Assembly: GCA_944319935.1 (NCBI GenBank)
Contig: CALUFM010000001.1
Span: 124,001 to 188,000, forward strand
DNA length: 64,000 bases
Direction: 5' to 3'
Source of the DNA: an uncultured Prevotella sp.
Lineage (GTDB): Bacteria; Bacteroidota; Bacteroidia; Bacteroidales; Bacteroidaceae
Part shown: piece after piece, positions 33,063 to 42,377 of the stretch
How the letters are laid out: each line of letters opens with the position of its first letter
Position numbering within the stretch: the stretch's first letter is position 1
Program-made: the position numbers and the translations under genes
The notes under the pieces: model-generated
The model's input: only the letters and a program-made list of their open reading frames with translations
What the model was told of the DNA's origin: nothing
Database searches by the model: none

Positions 33063-34844
33063 TCACTGTCCGATTTCAGACAATTCCAACCATCTCATTT
33101 CCTTTGCGTCAAGTTCATCTTTCAATAAAGGCAACCGCTTGCTCTTCTCTGTCAATTCCCCCACTGTAAGCTTGCCGCTGCAAAGTTGCTCTTCAAGTTG
33201 TTTCCGTTCTGCTTCCAATGCCGCAATATCTTCCTCAAGTTTTGCGTATTCTTTCTTTTCCATATATGTCATTCTGCGGCGTTGCCCTGAATGGCGATTT
33301 TCTTTTACCACAACTGTTTTCTTAGCCGTGCTTGCTTCATCCTTGCTCTTCATCGAACACCACTCACGGTATTGGGTATAATTGCCAGGAAAATCTTTCA
33401 CTACCCCGTTCCCCTTGAACACAAGAAGATGGTCAACCACCTTGTCCATGAAGTAACGGTCGTGGCTAACAACTATCACACAACCTGGGAAATCAGCCAA
33501 ATACTCCTCAAATATTTGCAGTGTCTGTATGTCCAAATCATTTGTCGGCTCGTCAAGTACAAGGAAGTTCGGATTTTTCATCAACACCGTACAGAGATAC
33601 AATTTGCGCTTCTCGCCGCCACTCAACTTATAAACATAATTATGTTGTTGCTCTGGCGTAAACAAGAAATACTGCAGGAATTGCGACGCCGACAAATGCT
33701 TGCCTCCCCCCATGTCAATATAATCGGCTATTTCGGTGATAACGTCTATCACCTTCTTTTGCTCGTCAAAAGCCATGCCTTCCTGTGAAAAATACCCGAA
33801 CTTCACGGTAGAACCGATATCAAAACGCCCCGTGTCAGGCTTCACAAGGCCAAGCAACATTTTGATAAACGTTGATTTTCCCGTACCGTTGTCGCCAACA
33901 ATGCCCATCTTCTCATAACGGGCAAAGTTGTAATAAAAGTCTTTCAATATCACCTTCTCTGGCGACCATTGCTTTGATATGTATTGACACTCGAATATCT
34001 TGCTGCCAATGTAGACGTTCTTAGACTTCAACCTCACCTGGCGTTCCTCGATACGTTGCTTGGCGACTTTCTCCAATTCATAGAAGGCATCCTCACGGTA
34101 ACGCGCCTTATGCCCACGTGCCTGTGGCATGCGGCGCATCCAGTCAAGCTCTTTCCTGTACAGGTTGTTGGCTCGCGCTATCTCAGCACGCGTGTTGTCA
34201 ATCCGCTCCTGACGCTTCTCAAGATAATAACTGTAATTGCCACGATATGTGTATATCTTCTTGTCGTCAAGCTCAAGTATCACGGAACATACCCTATCAA
34301 GGAAGAACCTATCATGTGTCACCATCAACAATGTCCTGTTACCCCTTGACAAAAATCCCTCAAGCCATTCTATCATGTCTAGGTCAAGATGATTGGTTGG
34401 CTCGTCAAGGATGAACATATCAGGTTCGGTTATCAGGACATTAGCCAAGGCCACGCGACGTTGCTGTCCGCCGCTTAGTGTCCCCATCGTCTGATTGAGG
34501 TCTCCAATCTTCAACTGCGTAAGAATCTGCTTCGCTTTCAATACCTTCTCATCGTCACCGGCATGGTTGAAACAAGCCTCAAGCACGGTGTCGCCGGGGT
34601 TGAACTTTGGCGTTTGCTCAAGATAGCCTACACGTAGGTCGCGCCTGAAAATAATTTCACCTGAATCGTAGCCCTCAATGCCCGTCAAAATAGACAACAA
34701 GGTCGACTTGCCGGTGCCATTGCGCGCAACAAGACCAACCTTCTGACGCTCGGCCACACTGAAAGAAATGTCCTCAAACAGCAAATGCGCGCCAAACGAT
34801 TTTGTAAGGTTTTGTACATCTAAAAACGGCAACTGGTTAGCCAT
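33063..34844 (-). CDS. ABC-F family ATPase, Uup-like
   Basis: A soluble tandem ABC ATPase of 593 residues without membrane segments, the ABC-F class that acts on ribosomes or, for Uup, also on branched DNA. The first cassette has a Walker A NGTGKST and LSGGQQRR, the second NGTGKST and LSGGEKRK; both have Walker B LDEPTN. A helical linker lies between them. The last 90 residues are a Lys/Glu-rich coiled coil (EYAKLEEDIAALEAERKQLE), as in Uup. It starts 7 nt after engB and is cotranscribed with it; rho follows on the same strand after 157 nt. Confidence 0.9.
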   Translation of the reverse strand: MANQLPFLDVQNLTKSFGAHLLFEDISFSVAERQKVGLVARNGTGKSTLLSILTGIEGYDSGEIIFRRDLRVGYLEQTPKFNPGDTVLEACFNHAGDDEKVLKAKQILTQLKIGDLNQTMGTLSGGQQRRVALANVLITEPDMFILDEPTNHLDLDMIEWLEGFLSRGNRTLLMVTHDRFFLDRVCSVILELDDKKIYTYRGNYSYYLEKRQERIDNTRAEIARANNLYRKELDWMRRMPQARGHKARYREDAFYELEKVAKQRIEERQVRLKSKNVYIGSKIFECQYISKQWSPEKVILKDFYYNFARYEKMGIVGDNGTGKSTFIKMLLGLVKPDTGRFDIGSTVKFGYFSQEGMAFDEQKKVIDVITEIADYIDMGGGKHLSASQFLQYFLFTPEQQHNYVYKLSGGEKRKLYLCTVLMKNPNFLVLDEPTNDLDIQTLQIFEEYLADFPGCVIVVSHDRYFMDKVVDHLLVFKGNGVVKDFPGNYTQYREWCSMKSKDEASTAKKTVVVKENRHSGQRRRMTYMEKKEYAKLEEDIAALEAERKQLEEQLCSGKLTVGELTEKSKRLPLLKDELDAKEMRWLELSEIGQ

Positions 34845-34851
34845 AAATGAA

Positions 34852-35460
34852 TTACCCCTCTTCGTTCAACTCTTTATTAATACTCTCAATATAATCCAGC
34901 ACCTCGTCACGGCCTGTCTTCTTGTCACTGCTCGTAATGAAGTAAGGAGGCAGTTCCTCCCATGTATCCTTCAGGCTTTCCATGTAAGTCTCCACAGATT
35001 GCTTGGCTTTCATAGGACCCAATTTGTCAGCCTTTGTGAACACAATGGAGAACGGTATGCCACTACGACCCAGCCAGTCGATAAACTCACGGTCAACTGT
35101 CATAAAGCCGTGGCGGATGTCTATCAGCACGAATACATTGACCAACTGCCTGCGTTGCAGGATGTATGACGTTATCATCTGCTCCAGCTTCTGCTGCACC
35201 GATTTTGAACGTTTGGCGTAACCGTATCCTGGAAGGTCTACCAGATACCATTCATTGTTTATTATAAAATGGTTTATAAGCAACGTCTTGCCAGGTGTCG
35301 CCGAAGTCTTGGCCAGCCCCTTGTGGTTGCAAAGCATGTTTATCAGGCTCGACTTGCCCACATTGCTCCTGCCGATAAAAGCATACTCATGCTTGACGTC
35401 CTTAGGGCACTGCGTCCAAGTGGCACTGCTTATTACAAATTCAGATTTCTTTATTTCCAT
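34852..35460 (-). CDS. engB: ribosome biogenesis GTP-binding protein YihA/YsxC/EngB
   Basis: A GTPase needed for maturation of the large ribosomal subunit. From ATG 35460 ([15 protein letters not shown]) it has 202 residues. G1 is [10 protein letters not shown]2/G3 regions are KTSATPGKT and [12 protein letters not shown]4 is TKADKLG, and G5 is ITSSDKK. The frame is open 10 codons upstream, but the family starts close to the chosen Met. It is followed at 7 nt by the ABC-F gene, a plausible functional pair in ribosome work. Confidence 0.93.
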   Translation of the reverse strand: MEIKKSEFVISSATWTQCPKDVKHEYAFIGRSNVGKSSLINMLCNHKGLAKTSATPGKTLLINHFIINNEWYLVDLPGYGYAKRSKSVQQKLEQMITSYILQRRQLVNVFVLIDIRHGFMTVDREFIDWLGRSGIPFSIVFTKADKLGPMKAKQSVETYMESLKDTWEELPPYFITSSDKKTGRDEVLDYIESINKELNEEG

Positions 35461-35594
35461 ACTTTCGTTCGTGATATTTTGCCGTAACATGGCGACATGC
35501 GAATTTGCATAAAACCGATGTTAAGACATAAGATACTGGATTTTCACAGAATGAATATCAGCCGTTGCGTTTCGGGCATACGGCAATTCATTTT

Positions 35595-35603
35595 GCAAAG
35601 GTA
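35595..35603 (-). promoter_or_regulatory. -7 promoter element of engB
   Basis: Minus-strand TACCTTTGC, about 135 nt before the engB start. The rest of the 395-nt gap between engB and the SHOCT gene holds the terminator at 35683-35713 and a possible broken small gene. Confidence 0.45.
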
Positions 35604-35682
35604 CAACTTTTTACCGAAACATGAAAGCGGAAGCCCTATTTTAAAAACTTGCAGCCAATGCAAAAATATCATTTACGACAAT

Positions 35683-35713
35683 AAAAATGCACCAAGAACA
35701 AAATCTTGATGCA
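35683..35713 (-). terminator. terminator after the SHOCT membrane protein gene
   Basis: On the minus strand TGCATCAAGA (35704-35713) pairs with TCTTGGTGCA (35688-35697), 10 pairs with one G.U and a 6-nt loop, then TTTTTATTG. Confidence 0.8.
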
Positions 35714-35742
35714 CAATATGTGTTTATGCAAACAAAAACGGC

Positions 35743-35851
35743 TTAACTACCATATCCCCAATACACGCTTTCGTTTTTAGAGCCGTCAACGACTACGGTT
35801 TCAAGGTTGCGCTTACTTATAGTAATTCTTAAATTTGTCCGTTACAGCCAT
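35743..35851 (-). pseudogene. possible small gene with a +1 frameshift
   Basis: Four nt after the SHOCT gene stop an ATG (35851) opens MAVTDKFKNYYK and stops. The +1 frame across the same sequence reads on as RITISKRNLETVVVDGSK then NESVYWGYGS and a stop at 35743, looking like a natural C-terminus. One indel would join them into a protein of about 36 residues, translationally coupled to the upstream gene. I do not recognise it, and chance cannot be excluded at this length. Confidence 0.25.
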
Positions 35852-35855
35852 TGTG

Positions 35856-36647
35856 TTATTGATTCAATATTTTTCCTTTTTCGTTGTCAAATTCTTCTTT
35901 TGTAAGGAAGCCTTCATCCAACAGTTTTTTCAGTTCCCTAAGCTGTTCCACTTTTGAACTTCCATTGTTATTTGACTGCCGTTGTATCGTTGGAACAATA
36001 ATCTTGTCATTTTTCCCTGAATAATAAAGACTTACTGCATGATGGAATTTCATTGAAAAAGGTATCAAGATACAAGCCAAGACAAACATAAAGATAAAAC
36101 CGAAATAATCATCCGAAGAATTTATCGCCCTACTTGTGCAGGTCATTACCCATGCGAAAGACAAGCCAACAACAAGTATTGCCATTGCCGCAATGGTATT
36201 GGCCATTTTTATACGTTTCTCTTTTACCGTTCCGAAAATTCCACGAAACTGCACGAACGCCATTATGAGGAACAAGATGATACCAATAAAGCCGACAATA
36301 TGTGTAATTCCGGCACTAATCACCAATTCTCCCATATGTGAATTCTGCATCGCTGTATCATTGATAAGGTCATACTCGATGCCTAAGTTCACAAGGTTAT
36401 TGACATCTTCGCCAAAGAATGGAGCATACGTGCTTATGCGGCTTAGCTTATCCACTGTTTCGACCACCTCTGATGCTTGGGTCGCCAAGTAACCGATAGG
36501 GGCGAAAACCAGCACTTGCACTATCGGCACAATCAGCATCCATTTGACGCATTTGACGAAATCTGCGCTATACATCTTTACAAGTTGGCTTTTCATGACG
36601 AAGTAAGCCGTTACGCCTATGACTATTTCTAAAATCAAAACCCACAT
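35856..36647 (-). CDS. membrane protein with C-terminal SHOCT domain
   Basis: A 263-residue protein, unknown function. It has an N-terminal helix (about 3-20), a second (about 37-55), a loop of about 55 residues, then three helices (about 113-133, 148-168 and 180-200), and a soluble tail ending in a SHOCT motif (VEQLRELKKLLDEGFLTKEE, about 232-262). SHOCT is a short oligomerisation motif often found at protein ends. A terminator lies about 140 nt downstream. A -7 element at 36986 could be its promoter but implies a leader of over 300 nt. Confidence 0.8.
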   Translation of the reverse strand: MWVLILEIVIGVTAYFVMKSQLVKMYSADFVKCVKWMLIVPIVQVLVFAPIGYLATQASEVVETVDKLSRISTYAPFFGEDVNNLVNLGIEYDLINDTAMQNSHMGELVISAGITHIVGFIGIILFLIMAFVQFRGIFGTVKEKRIKMANTIAAMAILVVGLSFAWVMTCTSRAINSSDDYFGFIFMFVLACILIPFSMKFHHAVSLYYSGKNDKIIVPTIQRQSNNNGSSKVEQLRELKKLLDEGFLTKEEFDNEKGKILNQ

Positions 36648-36743
36648 GACTTAATTATTTATGCTTATTAGCCCGCCAAATTCAGCCGTTAATATTTAAG
36701 GTTAATATACAGAAAAGGCGCGGACTTGATTATCACCTACGTC

Positions 36744-36878
36744 CTAACATTCCCAGTATCGCCAAACACTGTCATCAAAAGAACGGAAGAAAACAATCAC
36801 CCCACGCCGAATCATATATGAAGTGAATGGCGGGGTGGTCCCGTCCAAGTCCATATACGAAAACAGCAAAAGAGGCAT
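36744..36878 (-). other. candidate small ORF or small transcript
   Basis: Between the SHOCT gene and the Nudix gene the minus strand holds a 44-codon frame (MPLLLFSYMDLDGTTPPF... ending VWRYWEC) preceded about 110 nt upstream by a TATATTTGC element. The same stretch can form GC-rich pairings (CGGGACCACCCCG), so a structured leader RNA for the SHOCT gene is an alternative. I cannot confirm coding. The remaining 864-nt gap holds array F and the Nudix promoter and otherwise shows nothing I can support. Confidence 0.25.
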
Positions 36879-36985
36879 CCTTCACTATCGTTCTTTGATA
36901 TATTCTGAAATTTGGCGATTTTAGAATGTCGAACTACAGTTCAAATGCCTTTCTGCAAGCTCCGGATTTCTCCCCGAAGCCGTTG

Positions 36986-36994
36986 GCAAATATA
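36986..36994 (-). promoter_or_regulatory. -7 promoter element in the SHOCT-Nudix gap
   Basis: Minus-strand TATATTTGC, consensus match, but no TTTG at the right distance. It would start a transcript covering the small ORF at 36744-36878 and possibly the SHOCT gene. Confidence 0.4.
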
Positions 36995-37274
36995 CTGATT
37001 TTTTTGTGAAGCAGCCCCATAAACAGGTGATTATTTTCTTCATATATAAGGAATTTGAGGCTTATTGGGCTAATAAATGACTAATATCGGCATCATTTCA
37101 ATGAATTTTATTTATATGGATTCAGCGGTTTGATCTCAAATTCTCAATTTAATCAAACGTCACAATCTCAAAAGCCGACAAAAAAACAGAAACAAATTCC
37201 GCTCTTCCGCTTACAGGATAACAGCTATAACTACTCCTGTTGAACAAACACGAATAATAGACGCCACGTTTGCT

Positions 37275-37362
37275 TACAATATAAATGGCCATGTCTTACC
37301 TTGCAATCAACGGCCTTTTGCAAACTTAGGCATGGCATATTACAAGCCAATATGCGGCATGA
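37275..37362. repeat. 22-nt periodic intergenic repeat array F (degenerate)
   Basis: TACAA/TGCAA starts at 37275, 37302, 37319 and 37341. Only the last pair keeps the 22-nt step, but the sequence elements (TGCAATCAACGGCCTTTTGC at 37302) match the other arrays closely. It lies between divergent genes. Confidence 0.5.
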
Positions 37363-37450
37363 CGGAGTAGCCTGAAATACATACGGACTTACACGTCACA
37401 CGCATTTCATGGAAAAACGACCATTATGGACGCAACAAACTGAGCCATGA

Positions 37451-37483
37451 TTTTGAACATTGGTAAATATATCATAACTTTGC
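37451..37483 (+). promoter_or_regulatory. promoter of the Nudix gene
   Basis: TTTTG (37451-37455), a 19-nt spacer, then TAACTTTGC (37475-37483), 29 nt before the start codon. Confidence 0.7.
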
Positions 37484-37511
37484 AATTAGCTATACGCAAA
37501 AAGAAAACCAC

Positions 37512-38243
37512 ATGATAGAAAACAGGGAAACCCACAAATGGGAGTCAAAATATTGGCATCCAGCCGTCACAGCCGATGCCGTAGTGTTCGGATTTGACGG
37601 CGAACGGCTCAATCTGCTGCTTATAGAACGCGGCGGCGAACCGTTTAAAGGTGCGTGGGCGTTGCCAGGCGGATTCATTGACAAGGACGACCCATCGGCC
37701 GAAGCCGCAGCTTACAGGGAGCTGTATGAAGAGACAGGAATAAAAGACATCTATATAGAAGAGCTGAAGACATTTTCCGACATTGGGCGCGACCCAAGGG
37801 AACGCGTCATAACGATAGCATTCATTGCCCTTGTAGCTAAAAACAAATACAGGATAAAGGGTGGGGACGATGCCAAAGAGGCAAAATGGTTTCCTGTTGA
37901 CAATCTGCCACGTTTGGCTTTCGACCACGGTAGAATAATCAAAACCGCATTGAACAAATTACGCCAAAAGGCTCATAATGAGCCAATTGGCATATATCTA
38001 TTAAACAAAGAGTTTACCTTGTCACAACTGCAAAGTATATATTCTGCAATCCTTACCCCTTCTGCCGACAACAATAAGATTCTGAACAAAAGAAACTTTG
38101 CAAATAAGATGCTGAAATCAGGTTATATAATTGACACTGGCAAAAGGCTAACAGGACATCCACACAATGCCGCGAAACTGTATTCATTTGACGAAGAGAA
38201 GTATAACAATGCTAAAACTACAGGCATGCAACTTATGCTTTAA
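37512..38243 (+). CDS. Nudix hydrolase-like protein with winged-helix C-terminus (NrtR/AraR type)
   Basis: A 243-residue protein: an N-terminal Nudix domain (about 15-150) with the Nudix box GGFIDKDDPSAEAAAYREL then YEETGI, and a C-terminal winged-helix region (about 155-235) containing TLSQLQSIYSAIL and NKRNFANKML. This layout is that of the NrtR/AraR regulators, in which the Nudix domain senses ADP-ribose or a sugar and the winged helix binds DNA. The box retains REL and EE residues, so hydrolase activity is also possible. No NAD or arabinose gene is adjacent, so its target is unknown. Confidence 0.85.
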   Translation: MIENRETHKWESKYWHPAVTADAVVFGFDGERLNLLLIERGGEPFKGAWALPGGFIDKDDPSAEAAAYRELYEETGIKDIYIEELKTFSDIGRDPRERVITIAFIALVAKNKYRIKGGDDAKEAKWFPVDNLPRLAFDHGRIIKTALNKLRQKAHNEPIGIYLLNKEFTLSQLQSIYSAILTPSADNNKILNKRNFANKMLKSGYIIDTGKRLTGHPHNAAKLYSFDEEKYNNAKTTGMQLML

Positions 38244-38327
38244 ACAAAAGGAAGTGCCAGATCCCATATCAATTCGCCACATAGACAAAATTTTAAAACA
38301 ATAGATTTATCATTAACAGAAAAAAAG

Positions 38328-38360
38328 AAAGCGGAAGAGCATAATTTGCGCCTCCGCTTT
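38328..38360. terminator. bidirectional terminator between Nudix and oxidoreductase genes
   Basis: AAAGCGGA (38328-38335) pairs with TCCGCTTT (38353-38360). A T run follows on the minus strand (CTTTTTTTC) and a shorter one on the plus strand, serving the convergent genes ending at 38243 and 38395. Confidence 0.7.
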
Positions 38361-38394
38361 TACATTAACTAAACAAGATTTTAAATAATATTTT

Positions 38395-38946
38395 TTACTT
38401 GTCTTCGCACAAAGTTATAATATCACGACCAGCCTTTATGGCTTCCATGTTCAATGGTATCAAGCCATGATGACGCTCGGGCAAGGTCTTATAGAGAGCT
38501 TTCTCTACGCCACCGTCACTTACTACGGGACATACTTTAAGCAAACCGCCGAGTACAATCATGTTGAACACCTTTGAGTTCTTCATTTCGGCAGCCTTGT
38601 CCATCGCGTCTATACGATACACCTTGATATCCTTGCGCGTAGGGGGATTAATCACTCCATAGCTGTCATAGATAAGAATTCCACCCTCCTTTATTTTTGG
38701 CTCGAACTTGTCAAGCGAAGGTTGGTTCAGCACTATGGCAATGTCATATTTGCTGAGAATAGGCGATGAAATGCGCTCATCGCTGACTATGACGGTAACG
38801 TTGGCCGTACCACCACGCTGCTCTGGTCCATAAGCAGGCATCCATGTAACTTCCTTGTCTTCCATGAGTCCAGAATAAGCCAATATCTTACCCATTGAAA
38901 GGACGCCTTGCCCACCGAAACCAGCTATTATTATTTCTGTTTTCAT
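38395..38946 (-). CDS. 2-oxoacid:ferredoxin oxidoreductase, gamma subunit
   Basis: The smallest catalytic-complex subunit, 183 residues from ATG 38946 (MKTEIIIAGFGGQGVLSMGK), with the family's opening GGQG motif and PAYGPEQRGGTANV. It helps form the CoA-binding face of the complex. The frame is open 27 codons upstream, but that part reads into the spacer after the beta subunit gene. It is the last gene of the oxidoreductase cluster (ferredoxin, alpha, beta, gamma) and is followed by a bidirectional terminator. Confidence 0.9.
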   Translation of the reverse strand: MKTEIIIAGFGGQGVLSMGKILAYSGLMEDKEVTWMPAYGPEQRGGTANVTVIVSDERISSPILSKYDIAIVLNQPSLDKFEPKIKEGGILIYDSYGVINPPTRKDIKVYRIDAMDKAAEMKNSKVFNMIVLGGLLKVCPVVSDGGVEKALYKTLPERHHGLIPLNMEAIKAGRDIITLCEDK

Positions 38947-39042
38947 AATATTATCTGTTTTATGCAAGAACCTGTTGACTGTTGATGTCTGCTTATAGAA
39001 TGCAACTTTGCAACCTTGGTTCTTCACCTTTTGTTTTAACTC

Positions 39043-39810
39043 TTACTCTCCCGTTGTGTCTTTAAGGTCACCTTTAGGATAGAATTTGAACATGTTTTCT
39101 TCCATCCACTTGTTCGCCTTGACAGGTGACAGTTTCCATCCACTGTTACATGTGCTGACAAATTCAACAAGGCACGAACCCTTGCCTGCCATAGAGGCCT
39201 CAAAAGCTTTGCGCAAAGCTTTCTTCGCAGAACGGATGGCAGCCACAGTCTCAACACTCTGACGGGTAACATAGCATGTGCCTTCAAGTGTTGCCGCAAT
39301 TTCAGTCATCTTCAGCGGATATCCGTGGAGTGACGCTTCACGGCCATAAGGACATGTTGATGTTTTCTGCCCCATAAGCGTTGTAGGTGCCATCTGACCG
39401 CCAGTCATACCATAAATGGCGTTGTTGATGAATATCATCACAATGTTTTCGCCACGGTTGAGGGCGTGTATCGACTCACAAGTACCAATACAAGCCATAT
39501 CGCCGTCACCCTGATAAGTGAACACCATCCTGTCTGGCCAACAACGCTTGATAGCTGTAGCCACTGCTGGTGCGCGTCCATGGGCTGCCTCCTGCCAGTC
39601 AATGTCAAGATAACGATAGGCAAATACCGCACATCCTACAGGTGATACGCCCACGGTCTTGTCTTCCATGCCCATCTCCTCGATGACTTCAGCCACGAGT
39701 TTGTGGACAACGCCATGTGAACATCCCGGGCAATAGTGCATCGGAGTGTCATTCATCAATTCCGGTTTCTTATAGACCAAGTTTTCCGGAGATATTATTT
39801 GTTCATTCAT
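39043..39810 (-). CDS. 2-oxoacid:ferredoxin oxidoreductase, beta (thiamine pyrophosphate) subunit
   Basis: A 255-residue subunit carrying the TPP site: YCPGCSHGVVH near the N-terminus, then GDGDMACIG and FINNAIYGMTGGQ, the GDG...NN motif that binds Mg-TPP. Together with the alpha subunit it decarboxylates a 2-oxoacid (2-oxoglutarate or branched-chain) to acyl-CoA and reduces ferredoxin, an oxygen-sensitive reaction typical of anaerobes. An 81-nt gap separates it from the alpha gene, and 96 nt from gamma. Confidence 0.92.
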   Translation of the reverse strand: MNEQIISPENLVYKKPELMNDTPMHYCPGCSHGVVHKLVAEVIEEMGMEDKTVGVSPVGCAVFAYRYLDIDWQEAAHGRAPAVATAIKRCWPDRMVFTYQGDGDMACIGTCESIHALNRGENIVMIFINNAIYGMTGGQMAPTTLMGQKTSTCPYGREASLHGYPLKMTEIAATLEGTCYVTRQSVETVAAIRSAKKALRKAFEASMAGKGSCLVEFVSTCNSGWKLSPVKANKWMEENMFKFYPKGDLKDTTGE

Positions 39811-39891
39811 TTTATTGACGTTTTTAATTATATGAGGTTTCCAATGACATTTTACTAAATATGTGCCACCATGTAAAACCTCACTTTGATA

Positions 39892-40971
39892 TTAAAATTT
39901 CTCCTTTAATGCCTTGACGATTTCATCTGGTTCAGGAACAATTCCACCCAAACGGCCAAAATGTTCAACAGGAACTTTCCCATTTACAGCCAAGCGGATG
40001 TCTTCAACCATCTGACCAGCATTAATCTCCACAGAGAGTACACCTTTCTTGCCTTCTGCCATGGCAGCCACTTCTTTGCTTGGGAACGGCCACAATGTTA
40101 TAGGACGAAGCAAACCGACTTTCAAACCTTCCTTGCGCGCCAATTCAATGGCTTTCTCTGAAATACGAGCCGCACTTCCGAAAGCAACAATCAAATAATC
40201 GGCGTCTTCACACTGCTTGGTCTCATACCTGACCTCATTCTCCTTAATCTTCTCATATTTCTGAAGGAGACGAATGTTACGCTCTTCCATACGCTCAGGC
40301 TGAAGTTCAAGAGAAGTTATGATATTAGGCTCGCGGTCTTTCGTACGGCCGAATGTGGCCCACGGGCATTCTTTGCGTATTTCCTCTTCTGTACGGCGAG
40401 GCTTGTATGGTGGAAGAACAACACGTTCCATCATCTGTCCGATGACACCATCGCTCAGAATCATAGCCGGGATGCGATACTTAAATGCCAGATTGAATGC
40501 CAAATCCATGAAATCAGCCATTTCCTGAACTGACGCAGGAGCAAGCACAATAACATAATAGTCACCATTACCACCACCACGTGTAGCTTGGAAATAGTCA
40601 CTCTGTGAAGGCTGGATTGTTCCCAAACCAGGGCCACCACGCTGAACATTGACAATCACACCAGGCAATTCCGCACCTGCCATGTATGATATGCCCTCTT
40701 GCATAAGTGCGACACCCGGGCTTGAAGAAGATGTAAACACTTTCTTTCCTGCTGCGGCTCCACCATACACCATGTTGATTGAAGCCACTTCACTTTCAGC
40801 CTGAAGCACTACCATACCTGTAGTCTCCCATGGCTTCAGCAATGAAAGAGTCTCGATGATTTCACTTTGAGGCGTAATAGGATAGCCGAAAAAGGCATCT
40901 GCGCCACAACGTATGGCGGCATGAGCTATCGCCTCATTACCTTTCAATAAAGTTACTTCTTGTTCTGCCAT
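39892..40971 (-). CDS. vorB: 2-oxoacid:ferredoxin oxidoreductase, alpha subunit (VorB-type)
   Basis: A 359-residue subunit from ATG 40971 (MAEQEVTLLKGNEAIAHAAI). It carries the pyrimidine-binding domain (FFGYPITPQSEI, QAESEVASINMVYGAA-like) and the central TSSSSPGVALMQEGISY. The family is annotated in Bacteroidetes as 3-methyl-2-oxobutanoate dehydrogenase VorB, but the 2-oxoglutarate (Kor) function is equally compatible with the sequence. The frame is open 25 codons upstream into the ferredoxin gene; the chosen start lies 5 nt after the ferredoxin stop. Confidence 0.92.
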   Translation of the reverse strand: MAEQEVTLLKGNEAIAHAAIRCGADAFFGYPITPQSEIIETLSLLKPWETTGMVVLQAESEVASINMVYGGAAAGKKVFTSSSSPGVALMQEGISYMAGAELPGVIVNVQRGGPGLGTIQPSQSDYFQATRGGGNGDYYVIVLAPASVQEMADFMDLAFNLAFKYRIPAMILSDGVIGQMMERVVLPPYKPRRTEEEIRKECPWATFGRTKDREPNIITSLELQPERMEERNIRLLQKYEKIKENEVRYETKQCEDADYLIVAFGSAARISEKAIELARKEGLKVGLLRPITLWPFPSKEVAAMAEGKKGVLSVEINAGQMVEDIRLAVNGKVPVEHFGRLGGIVPEPDEIVKALKEKF

Positions 40972-40976
40972 AACTC

Positions 40977-41207
40977 TTAGTCCTCCATTCGTTTTTTGTA
41001 AACAGTAATACACCCGTCGGGACATACGATTGCGCACGAGGCGCATCCAATGCAGTCGTCAGGATTGACGGCCTCCACATACGGATAACCATGAACATTG
41101 ACTTTCTTTGCCAAAGCGATGACGGTCTTGGGGCATGCCTCAACACACAAGGAACAGCCCTTACAACGGTCAGTGTTCACCACAATGGCTCCTTTGATTT
41201 TACCCAT
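40977..41207 (-). CDS. 2x[4Fe-4S] ferredoxin subunit of the oxidoreductase
   Basis: A 76-residue dicluster ferredoxin with two CxxCxxCxxxCP motifs (CKGCSLCVEACP and CIGCASCAIVCP), binding two 4Fe-4S clusters. It is the delta subunit that passes electrons from TPP catalysis to free ferredoxin. It is the first gene of the complex, just before the alpha subunit. Upstream, 78 nt separates it from the TPR gene, with no clear promoter, so it may be cotranscribed with ffh-folD-TPR. Confidence 0.93.
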   Translation of the reverse strand: MGKIKGAIVVNTDRCKGCSLCVEACPKTVIALAKKVNVHGYPYVEAVNPDDCIGCASCAIVCPDGCITVYKKRMED

Positions 41208-41285
41208 ATCTATTAGATTTAATTAACACGAGAGATATTCGCCAAGGCATCATGCCCTAACGGTAAAGCCGCCCCCGAATCAACT

Positions 41286-41468
41286 TTACGGATTATAAAT
41301 GTCTTTACAGTAATAATTTAAGATATCATCAAGCATCTTCTTCGCTTCCACCGCAGGGCTGTCAGGGTCAAGCTCTATAGCATTTATATAATTGTTAAGA
41401 GCTTCCTGCCAGTTCCCCTTTTTGCGGTATTCATTGCCTAACTTGTAATACTCTTCAGCAGTCATCAT
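41286..41468 (-). CDS. small TPR-like protein
   Basis: A 60-residue protein consisting of little more than one tetratricopeptide repeat ([20 protein letters not shown], then [13 protein letters not shown]) and a capping helix. Its ATG overlaps the folD stop codon (ATGA arrangement at 41465-41468), implying translational coupling. A second ATG follows at 41465. The role is unknown; such short TPR proteins usually act as adaptors. Confidence 0.8.
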   Translation of the reverse strand: MMTAEEYYKLGNEYRKKGNWQEALNNYINAIELDPDSPAVEAKKMLDDILNYYCKDIYNP

Positions 41469-42349
41469 TTGTAATATTCTTTTTTACCAGCCGCAAGCGT
41501 ATTTCTCATTAACGAACAAATCGTCATCGGTCCTACTCCACCGGGGACAGGCGTGATGAACGAACACTTTGGTGCAACCTCGTCAAACTTAACGTCGCCA
41601 TTCAACCTGAATCCACTTTTCTTAGAAGAATCTGGAACACGGGTTGTCCCGACATCTATTACAACAGCCCCGTCTTTTACCATGTCGGCTGTAACAAAAT
41701 CAGGTTGGCCTATCGCCGCTATTATTATATCTGCTTCCCGGCACTCTTCTTTTAATGTTTTTGAATGGCTATGGCATACCGTTACGGTGGAATCACCATA
41801 ATTTTTCTGCATCATGAGTTGTGCCATAGGTTTTCCAACAATATTGCTGCGGCCAAGGATTACACACTTCTTACCAGAAGTTTCTATTCCGTAACGACGT
41901 AACAATGTCAATATTCCCAACGGAGTTGCAGAAATGAAACATGGCAGACCTATGGACATCCGGCCAACATTGATTGGATGGAATCCGTCAACGTCTTTCC
42001 TATAATCAATAGCCATTATTATCTTCTGCTCGTCTATGTGCTTTGGCAACGGCAATTGAACTATATATCCATCCACATCGTCGTCAGCATTAAGCTCTCT
42101 CACTTTCGCAAGAAGTTCGTCTTCGGTCACATCATCCTCAAAACGTATAAGAGAACTTTTAAAACCACACGCCTCACAAGCTACCACCTTGTTCTTCACG
42201 TATGTCTCACTGCCACCATCGTGACCAACAAGTATCGCTGCCAAATGCGGGCGTTTGCCGCCACCAGCAACAATCTTGTCCACCTCTTCCGCTATTTCTT
42301 TTTTTATCTTTGCGGCAGTTGCCTTGCCGTCAATCAATTCATAATGCAT
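41465..42349 (-). CDS. folD: methylenetetrahydrofolate dehydrogenase / cyclohydrolase
   Basis: A bifunctional one-carbon enzyme interconverting 5,10-methylene-, methenyl- and 10-formyl-THF. It has 294 residues with the catalytic segment [16 protein letters not shown] (Tyr and Lys), VQLPLPKHI, the FKSSLIRF strand, the nucleotide-binding [13 protein letters not shown], and the terminal [13 protein letters not shown]. It lies 28 nt after ffh and overlaps the TPR gene. Confidence 0.96.
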   Translation of the reverse strand: MHYELIDGKATAAKIKKEIAEEVDKIVAGGGKRPHLAAILVGHDGGSETYVKNKVVACEACGFKSSLIRFEDDVTEDELLAKVRELNADDDVDGYIVQLPLPKHIDEQKIIMAIDYRKDVDGFHPINVGRMSIGLPCFISATPLGILTLLRRYGIETSGKKCVILGRSNIVGKPMAQLMMQKNYGDSTVTVCHSHSKTLKEECREADIIIAAIGQPDFVTADMVKDGAVVIDVGTTRVPDSSKKSGFRLNGDVKFDEVAPKCSFITPVPGGVGPMTICSLMRNTLAAGKKEYYK

Positions 42350-42377
42350 AATTCACAATATATTAATTTAACTCAGC

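Noticed and set aside
41208..41285. Riboswitch or terminator between the TPR and ferredoxin genes
   Set aside because: Only a 6-bp GTAAAG/CTTTAC pairing and a small palindrome are present, with no T run and no motif I recognise.
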